NCBI GenBank assembly: GCA_029531795.1
Contig: JAPEIS010000004.1
Location: forward strand, 1,550,001-1,614,000
Direction: 5' to 3'
DNA from: Sclerotinia nivalis
Lineage: Eukaryota; Ascomycota; Leotiomycetes; Helotiales; Sclerotiniaceae
Length of the DNA stretch: 64,000 nucleotides
The translations under genes and the position numbers were made by a program. Positions 47,621 through 59,514 of this stretch are shown here, piece after piece (the first letter of the stretch is position 1; each line of letters opens with the position of its first letter). The notes under the pieces were generated by a model, which made no database searches, was not told the DNA's origin, and worked only from the letters and a program-made list of their open reading frames with translations.

Positions 47621-48282
47621 ATCATACGATGCCACCTGGGCTGCAATGGAGAAACTCGTCGGAGAAGGAAAGACGAAGCTAATTGGTATTCACTGATAAA
47701 AGCCCGAACCAAGAAACGATGACTGATCAAAAGATAGCAGTATCAAATTTCTCGACCCCAAAGCTAAAGAGACTCTTGAAAATGGCCAAAATTCATCCAG
47801 TTGCTAATCAAGTCGAACTTCACCCATATTTTCCTCAGAAGGGATTGGTGGAGTTCTGTCAAGCAAATGATATCCATGTTATTGCTCACAGTCCTCTCGG
47901 CGGGATTCCGATTCCTGTCCTGGTTGGAAGACATGGTCCAGGGCCATTGGAGGACTCTACCGTACTTCATTACTTCCCGATATCCGAATTAGAAATAGTT
48001 GTTAATTATGATTAGGTATTGGAACTAGCAAAAAAGTACAACAAGACGCCCGCGCAAATTCTACTTTGTGCTACTATCTGCCGTGGCATCTCGGTTGTAC
48101 CAAAGTCTAACAACCCAAAGCGTATTGCTGAGAACTTTGATGTCTTGTTTGACTTCGAGCATCAGGATTTCCAGAAAATGACAGATCTGGTGGGAGTGCG
48201 AGGGGAAAATGGAGTTAGAAACTTAGAAATGACGGCGTATCTAGGGTTCGACAACTTCAATGAGGAGGTAGAAGAGCCGTAG
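47621..48282 (+). pseudogene. 5'-truncated aldo-keto reductase
   Basis: Exons 47621-47685, 47738-47961 and 48016-48282 join in frame. They read SYDATWAAMEKLVGEGKTKL, then AVSNFS, HPVANQVELHPYFPQ, HSPLGG, and finally [15 protein letters not shown] with [14 protein letters not shown]. This is the C-terminal 60 percent of an AKR (TIM-barrel) enzyme: the cofactor-binding end is kept. The N-terminal part with the catalytic Asp, Tyr, Lys and His is missing; only a weak ENFGTQRRPDGK-like piece is seen near 47507-47545. Probably a remnant, not a working reductase. Confidence 0.7.
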
Positions 48283-48461
48283 TGGTCTCTACATAAAATC
48301 ACGCCCTCTTCATATCTTATATTTAAAGAGTCGTCTAGATAAATAAATTCCGTGGCTTTTGCTCTCCAACTGAAAATTCGTCTCCATGAATTGTTGAAAA
48401 CATTTAACGAATAAAGGTAGGCTTACTCAATGAAGAAGGGAAATCGGCAACAAATGACTTG

Positions 48462-50158
48462 TTATCCTGCAAGCAACGCGATAATTGCTGCACCGACACT
48501 AGACCCATCTTTAGTAATCCCAAGCTTGATGTTTATCTCTGCTGTACCAATCTCTGGTATGATACGAAAAGTCTCACGCATATAAGACTCGAAACCCGGA
48601 TAAAACTCGATGACGCTGCCATCTACCCCGATGTCCACGGTTGCTGACTTATTCTCTCCCATTTCAACTACTTCCTCTTTGATGACGACCTCAGATCCCT
48701 TGTCGAGAGGTAGCGTCGAAAAATGCCCGGCTTGTAACATAACAGCTGCTGTCGACATCCCCGACAGCCTCGCAGCCCGTTTTCCTATCGCATGTGCGAT
48801 TATTTTCACTGCTTTTGCATCTGCAAGACTAACACGTGCACCTGGGAGTTTGAATGTCTCGGAAATAGCCTTTCTGAAGGGCTCCATAAACTCAGATTTG
48901 TCCTTTTCTGCAATTGAGAGAATGGAAGAGTCAACACTCCATTTTGAAAGCAACACCAAATTTTCTTTGTCTTCAGTTGGCGGTACATTTTTCTCTAGTT
49001 GATCATTGCATCCGGAAAATAATATGATATTGGGATCAGCGTTTAATGAAAGTAGAGAAAGGCGAAGGAGTTCCCCAAGGAACATCCCCGACACCCTCTT
49101 CTCAAACATTTGATTTCCAGGATTGATACTCTCTTTATCAAGGAGAATATCGAAGGGGGTGACAGGTAAGACAGCAAGATTGTTGTCGAAAGAGCCCCAT
49201 TCAATACTTATGAACATTTCCCCGGTACTCTTATCGTATTTCCCATAAAGGGGCTTTTTGATATTGGCTACTTTCTCGAGGTAGACACCATTGGTTCCAG
49301 TCCCGAAGATTGCACCTATTGATGTGCGTGTTGAGGAAAGGGGGAGAGAATATGCACGGGCCATTATTGTGCCAGCGGCGTCATTAACCAGGGCTGTAAC
49401 TTGGATAGGAAGTCCTAAAGCGTCAATCTCGAACTGGAGCAACTGACAGACATCTTTGCCAACAGCATCTGCGATTTCAAAGCCCTTTGTCCAGCGCAAG
49501 AGCGTTCCAGAATTGATGCTCTTCTGATGAACAGGAAACGAGAATGTGAAACCCAAGCGCAGAATTGAAGTGTTTTCGTCTTCGAGAAATCTCGGATGAT
49601 ATGTCAGAAAGAAGGCTTTTATCTGTATGGCAATAAACGAGAACAAAGTTGAGGCGTGTGAAGCTAGCATTATTTCTCGAGGGACGGCTATCCGGGAGTG
49701 GTGTGCTGTGTAGGTTGTGTCGCCATGTAAATCTACTGAGCAGACTCTGAGGTTGGTTCCACCGAGATCGACAGCGAGGGCGAGACCCTATTACAATTTT
49801 AGTACATCTTTTCAATGATGAAAATGCAGATGCTTGAAGGTACATACTTTCTCTGAGCCGCTGGCAACGTGTGTCAAGTATGTTGGAATTTGGCACATTG
49901 TAGGTCTCTCTTCAGCCAGACCTAGTCCTGAATAAACACTTAATATTTGTTTGATCGTATAATGACAGAATATAGCGGCTCAATCAATGCGTGTCAAGAG
50001 ATATTGAGGCGACACTTTGTTTTGGCTGCCAGTGGGGGCAATCGGTACTCACTCATTTCCCTGATGAATTCGCTGACCCCTTTGAGTACATCTTTATCAT
50101 TGTACTCAAACTGTGCTGCTATACTGGTTGCAGCGGTTTCTAAATATAAACCAGACAT
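48462..50158 (-). CDS. Hexokinase-family sugar kinase, atypical
   Basis: Exons 50158-50053, 49927-49848 and 49787-48462 give 503 residues, normal for a fungal hexokinase. Phosphate-1 loop ALAVDLGGTNLRV, sugar-binding LGFTFSFPVHQKSINSG and LLRWTKGF, catalytic ALVNDAAGT with the Asp kept, IFGTGTNGVYLE, IEWGSFDN and ESINPGNQMFEKRVSGMFLG are all present, plus GAAIIALLA at the end. Deviations from canonical hexokinases are NDAAGT for NDTVGT and GTNGVY for GTNAAY. It could be an active glucose/mannose kinase or one of the divergent regulatory hexokinase-like proteins known in filamentous fungi. Cytosolic expected. The gene is divergent to the STAND gene with 666 bp between their starts. Confidence 0.88.
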
Positions 50159-50824
50159 AGCTAGGATAGTTGGTGTCTAGTAAGAATGGTGACACGTATT
50201 TCTTTCCTTCTTCGATCGCTAAAAGCTCACCCAGAGATTTTGAAAACTCTCCTGTCTTTTGAAAGCTAGATACGTAAGAAGAGCCTCGAATACGATGATG
50301 AGGTACCTAAAAGAAAAGCTTTGCTACCTCGACCATGCAGCAGTGAGCTGCGATCACCGGCGAGCTACATATTTAAATATGTTGTCATCCAGGAACTGTG
50401 ACCGAACCACTTCTCGGCGGTTTAATTATACGTGCTGTGTTACCTTAATGAACTAATCAAATGAATTATATAATATACAGTTTAGTAATCAATATATGTA
50501 AATACAGTAATATGGAGTATTAAAGTCCAAATTTATCAGTCGGGGAAGGAAAGTTACACACGAACTACAAGGGCCGCGATGGGGTGAACAAGGTGCTAAA
50601 TCATAGCCCATTTTTCAAATTTGACACAGTATTTGCAAAGTTTTTACTTTCAAAGTCTAGACGGCACATCGAGCGGCGCTCCTCAATACCGTAAACACTA
50701 CTTTACTTCTATACATACACTCACTGTCACTCCAAAGCTAAGAGAGAGTTTTGCGTGCTGTTTGTAGCACTCAATCTGTTTTATTTTATGTTACTTCTTG
50801 GGGCTTCTAGACAGTGATTACACT
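50159..50824. other. Divergent promoter between hexokinase and STAND gene
   Basis: 666 bp with no gene; an AT-rich part at 50450-50530. Confidence 0.5.
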
Positions 50825-53800
50825 ATGGAGCTTGTAAGTCTGCAATAATTAAGCGGCAAAACCACTACACCCCACATTACATCTACTAACGAACGACTAC
50901 AAAGTTTCGCCATCATAAATTCATCAAGCGTCGAACAGAGGAGGACAGGAGCACAGACATTGACGCCGACGATGAAGCTTCCTTGAGACTCATGAAGTCT
51001 GAGACGAGAATTAATGTGGTCTCAAGTAACGCTAGGCCGGCGGCAAGCCAGAAACGTGCTTCGGAGCCTATCATTAGCACTATTGCCAGCCAAGTCACGG
51101 GTGGTGGAGACCATCATTTTCAAAGGAATACATCACTTGCTGGTTCAGAATATCCCACATCCACATCACAGATAAGAAGACCTTCCGACAAAGCACTGGC
51201 AAATACAGCTTCGACTGTCGACCCTTTGGGGCTGACGCTGGTTTATTCGGCGCAAGAACCTTTGGTTGACATGATATTTATCCATGGGCTCGGCGGCACT
51301 TCCCGGGGAACTTGGCCATGGGAGCGCGACGCAAGAAACTTTTGGCCTGGTTGGCTGGTTGATGATTCCGAGTTATCCAGATCTCGCATCTTTACTTTTG
51401 GATATTTCGCGAACTTCCTTGGAATCCAGAGCTCGCTCAGTATATTAGATTTCTCGAAGGACCTTCTCTTTAGAATGAAAACATTTTCGAGCGAATTTCA
51501 GGTGGATAAGTCACCGATCGGAAAAGTCTGCTTTCATCTCTAGCTCGTCCCATTTTTTTGATGGTGAAAATATACCGACTAATTTTATTCTCTTAGTTCC
51601 CAATAATCTTCGTCGTGCACTCAATGGGGGGGTTGGTGGCCAAAAAGGTATTTCTTCAATGCTCGTAGTGGGATGACCATTCTGACAAGCTCAGGCATAT
51701 ATCATTGGAAAATCAGATCAACAGTATGCGGACATTATCGCAAAAGTATTTGCAATGGTTTTTCTTGCTACACCGCACAAAGGCTCAGGCTCGGCCCAAA
51801 CTTTGAATAACATCATGAGGGCAGTGCCAGGCTTTAGTACCAAGGGCTATGTGGCAGAGCTCGAGAACAACTCAAGCTCACTTCAGGATATCAATGAACA
51901 GTTTCGGAATATCTGCGGAGAACTGGAACTGGTTTCCTTCTACGAGACACTGAAGACTAGTCTACCCGGAACGAAAAAGATTGTGAGTATCTGGCATTCA
52001 AGTTTTGTTTTTATTGAAATTGTTAGATAGCATCTCTAACATTAAATTCAGATTGTAGAAAAAGACTCTGCGATCCTCGTATACCCCAGCGAAACATCGA
52101 GTTCCTTGATAGCAGATCATCATGGAATGTCTAAATTTCGTGACCTTGGCGATACGAACTACATTGATGTCAGAAACATACTGAGGTGGTTGATGAACAA
52201 ATTATTAAGTGAGGATGCATATGGCCTCAAGCAGAGTAAGTTTTTCCCCCTCGCTGTTCAAACGGCCCTTTAGGCTTAGCTGGTCTAAGACTAATCACTG
52301 CCTGGAGTCTAGCCCTTCCCGACTTGAAGCAACTCAAGATTACCACGGAAAATATTATGATGGCCATGCCAGACAAAACATCAATTACGAAGCGGCTCAT
52401 AAACATCCTTGGTGTACCAGAGAACTTCAAGGAAGACCTCGAATATCTTTCGGGTAGGACTATGCAGGGATCCTGCCAGTGGCTTTTAGAGCGACAAGCT
52501 GTTCGCGATTGGGCTGGTGACAGTCCCAATGCAACTGGCACTCTATGGCTATCTGGTAAGCCTGGCTCAGGAAAGTCGACTTTGGCAAGCTTCGTAATAG
52601 GCACGTTAAACAACGGTCCATTTTCTGGAAAGTGTCAATATCATTTCTTTCTAGCTGGTAACCAGACCAAACGGACGCTTTCATATACGCTCCGGAGCAT
52701 CGCCATGCAAGTGGCATTATCTCATGATGCCTTTTGTGCAAAATTATTGGATTTAAATGACAAAACCAACATGACCTTCGGTCAGCAACAGTTCTCTGTC
52801 ATCTGGGAGAAGATATTTGAAGGAATCTTGTTTCGAATACCGTTCCAAGGTCCCTTGTTTTGGGTCTTCGACGGTGTAGATGAGGCAGAAACGTCCACCA
52901 GGCTGATCCAACACCTATCAAAAATTAGATCTGCTTCAAAGATCAACCTCCTGCTCATCAGTCGTGCCACAAAGGATCTTGTACAAGGGATTGATGAGCA
53001 CTTGCCAACGGCCATTCATGCGGCCATCTCTGCTGTCGATACCGAGAATGACATCCGAGACTACGTACGAGGATTTGTATTTAAGATACTGCCAAGTGAT
53101 CACTCACAAGAAGAAATCATTCAGCAAATTTTGAAAAAGGCTTCAGGATCATTCTTGTGGGTTAAATTAGCTCTTGACAAAATCAGGAATAATTGGCATA
53201 CAAAAGAAGATATTAAAGCTGCCTTGACCGAATTACCCGAAGGAATGGAGACACTATATGCGAGGATGATTGGTATCATTCATGATCAACCTCGAAAGAC
53301 GTGTGAAATGGCCACAAGAATTCTCACTTGGGTGGCATGCTCATTTCGGCCTCTGGGAATTGAGGAGCTCAAAATCGGCCTGCTCCCAGAGTTTGTCAAC
53401 TTCGTCAACCTGCGGTACACCATCGAAGAAATATGTGGGCATTTCGTTGTAATTGACAAGTCCAAAATTCACTTAATTCATGAGACTGCTCGCCAATTCC
53501 TTTTTCGGAAAACTACAGACCTGAACATCAGAATTATCGACCACGAAGGACACGAGCACATCGCAAGTAAGTAAGGCCTCTCATTTATATGCTATATCTG
53601 TTAGTTGCGGCATCTACTCCACTATCTGGCAATGGAACATTACTCAGCCAACATGCCAACCCAACCTCTTTATCGTTGAAATATTGGTATGTGAGCATGG
53701 CTGAACATGCTAATTCTAGTCGTTTGTATGAATTTTCTTTCGGATGCCTCAAAATGGAGAAGTGTGTTCACTAGAATTCAAGTACATCGGCAAGCACGCC

Positions 53801-56103
53801 CAACACGAAACGTTGGAGACACTGCGAACGCGGCATTCGATAGTCATTCTTTCCTATTCTATGCATTGTCTTTTTGGGCGTATCATGTCAGTCTTGCAAC
53901 ATCAATATCGGATGATCTCCTTGAAGCTGTACTGGCGTTTCTTGAAAGCCATTGCCTCCTGTGGATCAATGGGGTGGCCTTGTTGCAGAATCTACGTATC
54001 TTGACCCAAGCTGCACAGCATCTTAAAACATATGTCAAAAATGGGGCTCACGTGAATCAATCGAAGCAACCTCTATCTCTAGTATTGAATCGAGATAACG
54101 AGCTGCGCCAATGGGCAACCGACCTTATCCGAGTCGTCGGCCAGTCTGGAAACAATATTGTTGAAAGTCCGTCCTCTGTTCACAAGCATGTTATTCCGTT
54201 TTGCCCCAAAGAATCCATAATCAGGAGATCGTTCGATCACGTTGGCCATTCGACTTTCTCGGTCACAGGTCTCTCTTCAAACTCTTGGGACGATTGTGTA
54301 GCACGTTTAACCATGGGAGATGAGCAGACGGTATCCAAGATTATCTGCAAAGACACATTTTTCGTTACCCTCATCGCAAGTAACGACGGTACTCTCGTCA
54401 TTTGGCATTCGGAAACTTGCCAAGAGGCTAGAAGATTCGATCATGGTGAATGGGTGAATTCTGTGTTCAGCAGCAAGAGCTCAAGTCTTGTTGCGACGGC
54501 AGGGTTCAACACTACAAAGATATGGGACATCTCCACCGGGCAAGAATTACACAGTCTTTCGAAGAGATCGCACATCCGGACGAAAGCAATTGCGTTTGGA
54601 CATAAGGATGAAGAAGTACTAATTGGCTACGATGATTGCTCTATACAATGTATCGAACTAGCTACAGAGCAAGAAAAGTGGCGATTCGTGGCCAAGGATC
54701 CAGCATCGATAGATTACAACATTGCGCGGTGTGTTTCTTTTAGCCCCGACTTGACACAAGTTGCGTTCGTATTCCGGGGGCGGCCTGTATTTGTGTGGAC
54801 AATACAACAAGATTCCATTTTCATACCTCCAAAACGTTGCATATGCGCTGAGGATAAATTCAGACCTGAGGCGGATGCATTGAATAATCCCGAGCAGATT
54901 TTGTGGCAGTTAGATAGCAACCATCTATTGATTTTGTATGAAGATACAAAGGTCATTGACTGGAATGTTGCCGACGATGAACAACTACAGTATGACTATT
55001 TAGGCGCAAGGGTCATGGAGCTCAGTGTTGACGGAAACCTCCTTTTGACAAGCGATAATAATGGAACGCTGAGTATCTGGATGGTACCCGAGTATCGCCT
55101 TGCTTATCGACTCAAGTGTGATGAACTCGTCATTGATTTGGCATTTTCGTCTGATACTACCCGATTTTATGACATCCGCGGATCCTTTTGCAATGTCTGG
55201 GAGCCGGACGCTCTCTTTCGTGCTGATGGCTTCGATCAAGATGGGATGTCAAGCACATACGAGACGATAGAATCGGAGCCTGTTCTGTCGAAGGACGAAA
55301 ATGACAAAGTGCCCGTAACCGCCCTAGTATGCGATCATTCCGACAGGTTCTTTTGCTGCGGGAAAGAAGATCGCACGGTTACAATGTATGACAATTTAGA
55401 TGGCAGCAAGGTTCGAAAGCTTTTCAATCACTCATCCACGTCGTCGGTCATCAGATTCTCATGGTCAGTCTCTGAAAAGTATTTCGCATCAGCTGATGAC
55501 TCGGGGAAAATAATTATCAAACGATTGGAGCCGCCCACTAGCTCTGTATCTCGGAAGTGGGCAGTATTCCCGGTGTTAGAACTTCGGATAAAGGAGGCTG
55601 TAGAACAATTTCTCTTTAGCACTGAAGAGGAGTACCTGCTAATTGTCTCCGCCACCATCGCTTGCGTCATCAAGCTAAAATCCAAAAAAGAGATTTGCAG
55701 ACTACAGCACCCATTCCAAAAGTGTGGCATATGGATAAATCATCCCAAAAGGCGGGAAACCCTGCTTAATATGGGAAGCAGAGAAGAACAGGAATACGAA
55801 TGGAAAACACTGAATATAATCGAACACTCACCTATCAGCAGTTCATTGGCTACCTTTGAATTCGATGAAAAGTTCGATTCTATCCAACGAAGCGTACAAA
55901 TTTGGGGACAATGGATAGTTCTCGGGGTGTTTGCCAGTATGGGACATAAATTTATCGATATTCTTGATCTCGATAATGGAGCCCGTGGATTTCATGGTTC
56001 GACCCCATCGCCATTAGGAAGAACACGGGTTGAAGGCCTTGCAAAACACGTGAACCGGCTGATTGGCTGTTTCAACGACCGAATTGTGTTTCTTGATGAT
56101 TGA
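50825..56103 (+). CDS. STAND (NLR-like) protein: lipase-like, NACHT, WD40-type repeats
   Basis: Fungal NLR-like signal-transducing ATPase. Exons 50825-50833 (9 nt), 50905-51525, 51597-51647, 51695-51982, 52052-52235, 52313-53566 and 53720-56103, all GT-AG and in frame, giving 1,596 residues. An alpha/beta-hydrolase (PGAP1/DUF676-like) domain covers about 80-330: MIFIHGLGG and the nucleophile elbow VVHSMGGLV, reconstructed at the exon 3 edge. NACHT follows: P-loop LSGKPGSGKST near 465, Walker B-like FWVFDGVDEAE near 565, and IHETARQFLF at its end. From about 950 to 1,590 are WD40-type beta-propeller repeats (TKIWDIS, LSIWMVP). Such proteins sense non-self ligands and can trigger cell death. 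After the stop at 56101 the next frame encodes the family's usual ending (QFWLCTWELE, KRHFFLPKDW) to 56290, so a one-base shift has probably removed the last 60 residues. Confidence 0.88.
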
Positions 56104-56290
56104 TCATCAATTTTGGCTGTGCACATGGGAGTTGGAAAGGCATTATAGGCAACATAAGCGCCATTTTTTTCTTCCTAAAGATTGGCTGAGTCCTACAACG
56201 TTGAGATTGATCGTTTTGAGCAAACAAGGAACTTTATTATGCTCTAAAAATGGGGACGTTGCGATTGTTAAATCCGGATTAAGATATTAA
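56104..56290 (+). pseudogene. Out-of-frame C-terminal tail of the STAND gene
   Basis: Frame continuing from DHQFWLCTWELERH through KRHFFLPKDWL to GDVAIVKSGL, ending at the stop 56288-56290. I recall this HFFLPxDW tail as conserved at the end of many fungal NACHT-WD40 proteins. One extra base near 56098-56101 separates it from the main frame. Confidence 0.65.
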
Positions 56291-56438
56291 TTTGTGTGGC
56301 ATGTACCGATATTTTATGCATTATGAAAAGAGAATGCTAGAAGCGTGTTCGCTCTTTTACACTGCGCTAGTATATTCATTATCTCTTTCTCTTTGAGCTT
56401 AATGTTAGATTTGGAGTTTGAAGAACTCCAAGGTTTCG

Positions 56439-56462
56439 TCACGTGATCACGTGATCATGTGA
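56439..56462. promoter_or_regulatory. Overlapping palindromes TCACGTGATCACGTGATCATGTGA (two E-boxes)
   Basis: Two perfect CACGTG cores 10 bp apart and a third imperfect CATGTG core 11 bp further, in a continuous dyad. Could be a promoter element or a hairpin-forming remnant. Confidence 0.5.
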
Positions 56463-56708
56463 GTTGCAGTTGTTACAAGATCCGATCTTATACTAATAAT
56501 AGGGATGCGATGATTCAACACCTGTACGTGGTGCATCCTACGAACCTGTAATTTATTTACAGAGCCAAGATTGAATCAGACTGGAGCTGGGCAAAGGTCG
56601 TGCTTTAAAAAGGAGCGGTACTGGGTGTGAAGGTATCGTGAATTGGGCCCGGAACAGAGGATTTATCAGTCGAACGGAGATAAAAACTACCCGACAATCA
56701 ACGAAACA

Positions 56709-57193
56709 ATGACGGAATTCGAAGCGGAACCACCTTTACGAATCTGCAGTGGGATACAGAGCCTGAGAAATGCTTTAAGGAGCATTTCAAAGCGGACTGC
56801 CTTTACGAATCTGTGTGGGAGCAAAGCCTAAGAAGGAAAGCGTTGTGCCAACGATTGACAAGGCACCTCTGGGGCGCTGATGTGCAAAGTTTTCACGACC
56901 CAACAATGCATACAATCTGCGGGTATACTGGATTGGAAGTTTACAGATGGTTAAGGGGAGTAATTGAGGATATACGAAGGTTGGGATGAAATCTTATATA
57001 GACGGATTAGGGATGGAAGAACGCTTTTGGCACTTTACTCTACCGAATGTACAAGAGCGATATCACAGCGGCAGAGGAACTCTCGAACAAGGGGGACGTT
57101 TTTAGCAAGTTTCACTTTTGTGCGAAGCATTCGACAGATATCACAGCAGCGGATGAGCTTTGGCAGAGGCTACCTTATGATACTTATATATGA
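56709..57193 (+). pseudogene. Broken small gene with a 68-bp internal duplication
   Basis: From ATG 56709 the frame reads MTEFEAEPPLRICS and stops. A unit starting AAGCGGA at 56722 recurs, diverged, 68 bp later at 56790. In the frame after the second copy an open stretch follows (ADCLYESVWEQSLRRKA, HLWGADVQSFHDPTM, GLEVYRWLRG). A 51-nt intron (GTAATT..TTAG, 56960-57010) would join it to WKNAFGTLLYRMYKSD and two related DITAAxEL blocks ending at 57193. Product unknown; the reading-frame logic suggests a real gene disrupted by duplication. Confidence 0.35.
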
Positions 57194-57700
57194 CACGTTC
57201 TCAACCCTTGGCATCGTCGATTATAAACTATACATTAGGGGAATAGATTTTGCAGATTGCGCTTTGGCTAGTGAGCTGGAAACGTTGTGTTTTACACTGC
57301 CTGGCTAGAGGTTAAAATATAGCAAAGCTTGCAAGATACGGTCGGCCTTGTTGTGCAGGAGAGATCTGGCAAGGTAACGCGAAACGGTGCACAAGCCGCG
57401 GGGCGTAGCGTATAATGGCAGCGACAGTGACACTGTCTATACAGCTCGAGAGAACGGATGCGCGTATCGATCTATAATAGGGTATAAGGCAGTTGGCAAT
57501 GAAGATACCGGATAGGCTTAGAGAGCAAACAGGATAATAAATGTAGAAAGGTTGTTTTTGCTTGGGGGCAACCTTTTCAAAGGATATTGAGACTGATATC
57601 TAGTATCTGGGAAAGCATAGTAAGAATTGGTTACTCTTACTTATATTTGTAGTCTCATTGGATACACTGTAAAAGACTCATAGATTTGCAAATATAATAT
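57194..57700. other. Gap before LINE copy 1
   Basis: About 500 bp, no gene recognised. Confidence 0.4.
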
Positions 57701-59086
57701 TATCTCTGCCCGAACCACAGGATCTCGAACCAGGTAGACAATCATCTGAATCTATTAAACAAAGTGGTATTGTCTTGTGCAAGAACTATTCTCCCAGTAT
57801 TCAGAACAACTAATGCAGCAGTATTATATGAAGAATCCAAACTCCGACCCTCAGAAATCGAGTTGAACCTAGTATCGCAATTATACGCTGCAAGAACGAT
57901 CAGATTGGATCCCTATCATCCTCTACGAATTAGAACTAACAAAATGATCAAAGCTAAAAGCCTAAACAAACGATCACCAAACACAAGGTTCACAAGGCTC
58001 ATTAGGGCCCTACCAATCACTGAACGAATTAACCCGCTCGCTTTCCCTGTATAGGAGTATAAGGAATCCAGAGAGGAAGCCGAACAACGAGTGGCCGGTT
58101 CGAAGAATAGATCAAAAACGCAAGCGGTTGAGGATTTCAAAGTCTTTCATACATTGATCCCAAGGAGTGATATACAAATTTTCTTCGACGGTTTCAAAAG
58201 CGAAAGCAAGGATAGCGTTACTGGAGGTGGTTATATCATCACACAATTTGGTATTCAAGTAGCCTGTGACTCTTTCTCATTGGGCCTCAATGCAAAGGTT
58301 TTCGATACCGAAGCCAAAGCTGCAGTGAACGGAGCGATAAGGGCTCTAACCCTTCCATCAATCAGATTCGTTACAGATCTTTGGATTTTCCTAGACAACT
58401 ACGAGGTGACCCTTAGATTGGGCTCCTATTTCAATGGCTCCTCCCAATCGGTTTTCGAGGACTTTTTGATATTAATTCGAGCCTAGATTACTAGACTTAG
58501 ACTCCCACACATTCCCCTTGGCAGAATTCGAGTCCGCTGGGTCCCTGGGCATCTCAATATCCCGGGCAACGAAACGGCCGACAAAACGGCAAAAGAAGGT
58601 ACTGCATTACCTTCCCCTCAAATTTGATTTGTACGTTAGTATTTCTCAAAAGGATAGTGAAAATCAATGCGCACAAAGCGGATACCCAATTATAGAATAC
58701 AGTCAGCCCTTCGTACTACAAGGACTTACTTTACACATATACAGATAATATAGTATCGCTTTCCTTAAAAAGAGCTATACTATATTACATCCTTGCAATT
58801 AGATCACAACACAGGGACTTTGCAGTATACTATGAACACTTTAATTATACTATTGCTTCTATATATTGCTTTTGTAGGAAAAGGAAAATCCTATTATATT
58901 TGTTTTTTTGCAAAAAAGGGAAAGTGTATAAAACGCTTACAAAAATACCCCCCTTTGAAGCTATTCCGTAGTTTCTAAGTTCCCCTTTTGGTATAACCAG
59001 ACTAGCTGAGTGGTTAGAGGCTACCAAATTCTATATAGAAATTTGCCTGTAGTATATAGCTGTTATATAAAAAAAAAAAAAAAAAA
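57700..59086 (+). mobile_element. Tad-like LINE remnant, copy 1 (RNase H end)
   Basis: 5'-truncated non-LTR retrotransposon ORF2. Order: post-RT block SCARTILPVFRTTNAAVLYE, then an RNase H domain with FFDGFKSES, VFDTEAKAAV, TDLWIFLDN and VRWVPGHLNIPGNETADK (the catalytic D, E, D and H region), then an AT-rich decayed Cys-type tail (HRDFAVYYEHFNY). In-frame stops interrupt it at 58052 and 58484. It ends in a poly-A tract at about 59069-59086. TA-rich decay fits RIP. Confidence 0.75.
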
Positions 59087-59174
59087 TTTTTTTCCTTATT
59101 ATTATTAAGATAGATACAATTGGTAATTTTAGGGTTGGTAAGAACAGATAGAATACTCAAAAAAAAAAAAAAAG
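59069..59174. repeat. Poly-A tracts at the 3' end of LINE copy 1
   Basis: An 18-nt A run followed by T7 near 59069-59093, and a second A run of about 16 at 59159-59174. The first fits the LINE tail; the second has no obvious partner. Confidence 0.7.
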
Positions 59175-59487
59175 GGGGATATATATAAAAGGCTAATCAA
59201 TAAAACATATTTGAAGGGATTGGGAGAGAGATCAAGAGTAGTGATCCAATGGACGAAGGAGGCTACAAAATAAAACACAAAGCTATATAGCTCAACCCTT
59301 TTCGCGACGGCAATCATATAAACTCTGCCCTAACACTCTTAAAAACTGTATATATATATATACTACCCCTAGCTAGCTAGTACTCCACTCAAAGGCCTAA
59401 AACCCCTATGAGCGCCATTTGTCCAAATTGGAATCGGTGGCTAAAGGTTTCACGTGCACGCACGTGCGGCCTGCGGCCTATGGCGAT

Positions 59488-59514
59488 AAACAAATCAAAT
59501 CAAATCAAATCAAA
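59488..59514 (+). repeat. Pentanucleotide (CAAAT)n microsatellite
   Basis: Five CAAAT-type units in a row, immediately upstream of LINE copy 2. Confidence 0.85.

Noticed and set aside
53567..53719. Alternative reading of the NLR through to a stop near 53772 (two separate genes)
   Set aside because: A GTAAGT donor at 53567 and a CTAG acceptor at 53719 restore the frame exactly at the NACHT-to-repeat transition, so one gene is more likely.
57714..57732. Reverse-complement B-box-like GGTTCGAGATC, candidate tRNA
   Set aside because: The flanks do not form a T-stem or acceptor stem, and the stretch reads as LINE coding sequence.
58999..59035. tRNA A-box-like stretch TAGCTGAGTGGTTAGAGGC, possible SINE head
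   Set aside because: It aligns in frame with the LINE copy 2 tail (LAVWFKSTRFY versus LSGWLEATKFY), so it is decayed LINE coding sequence; no matching B-box or cloverleaf follows.
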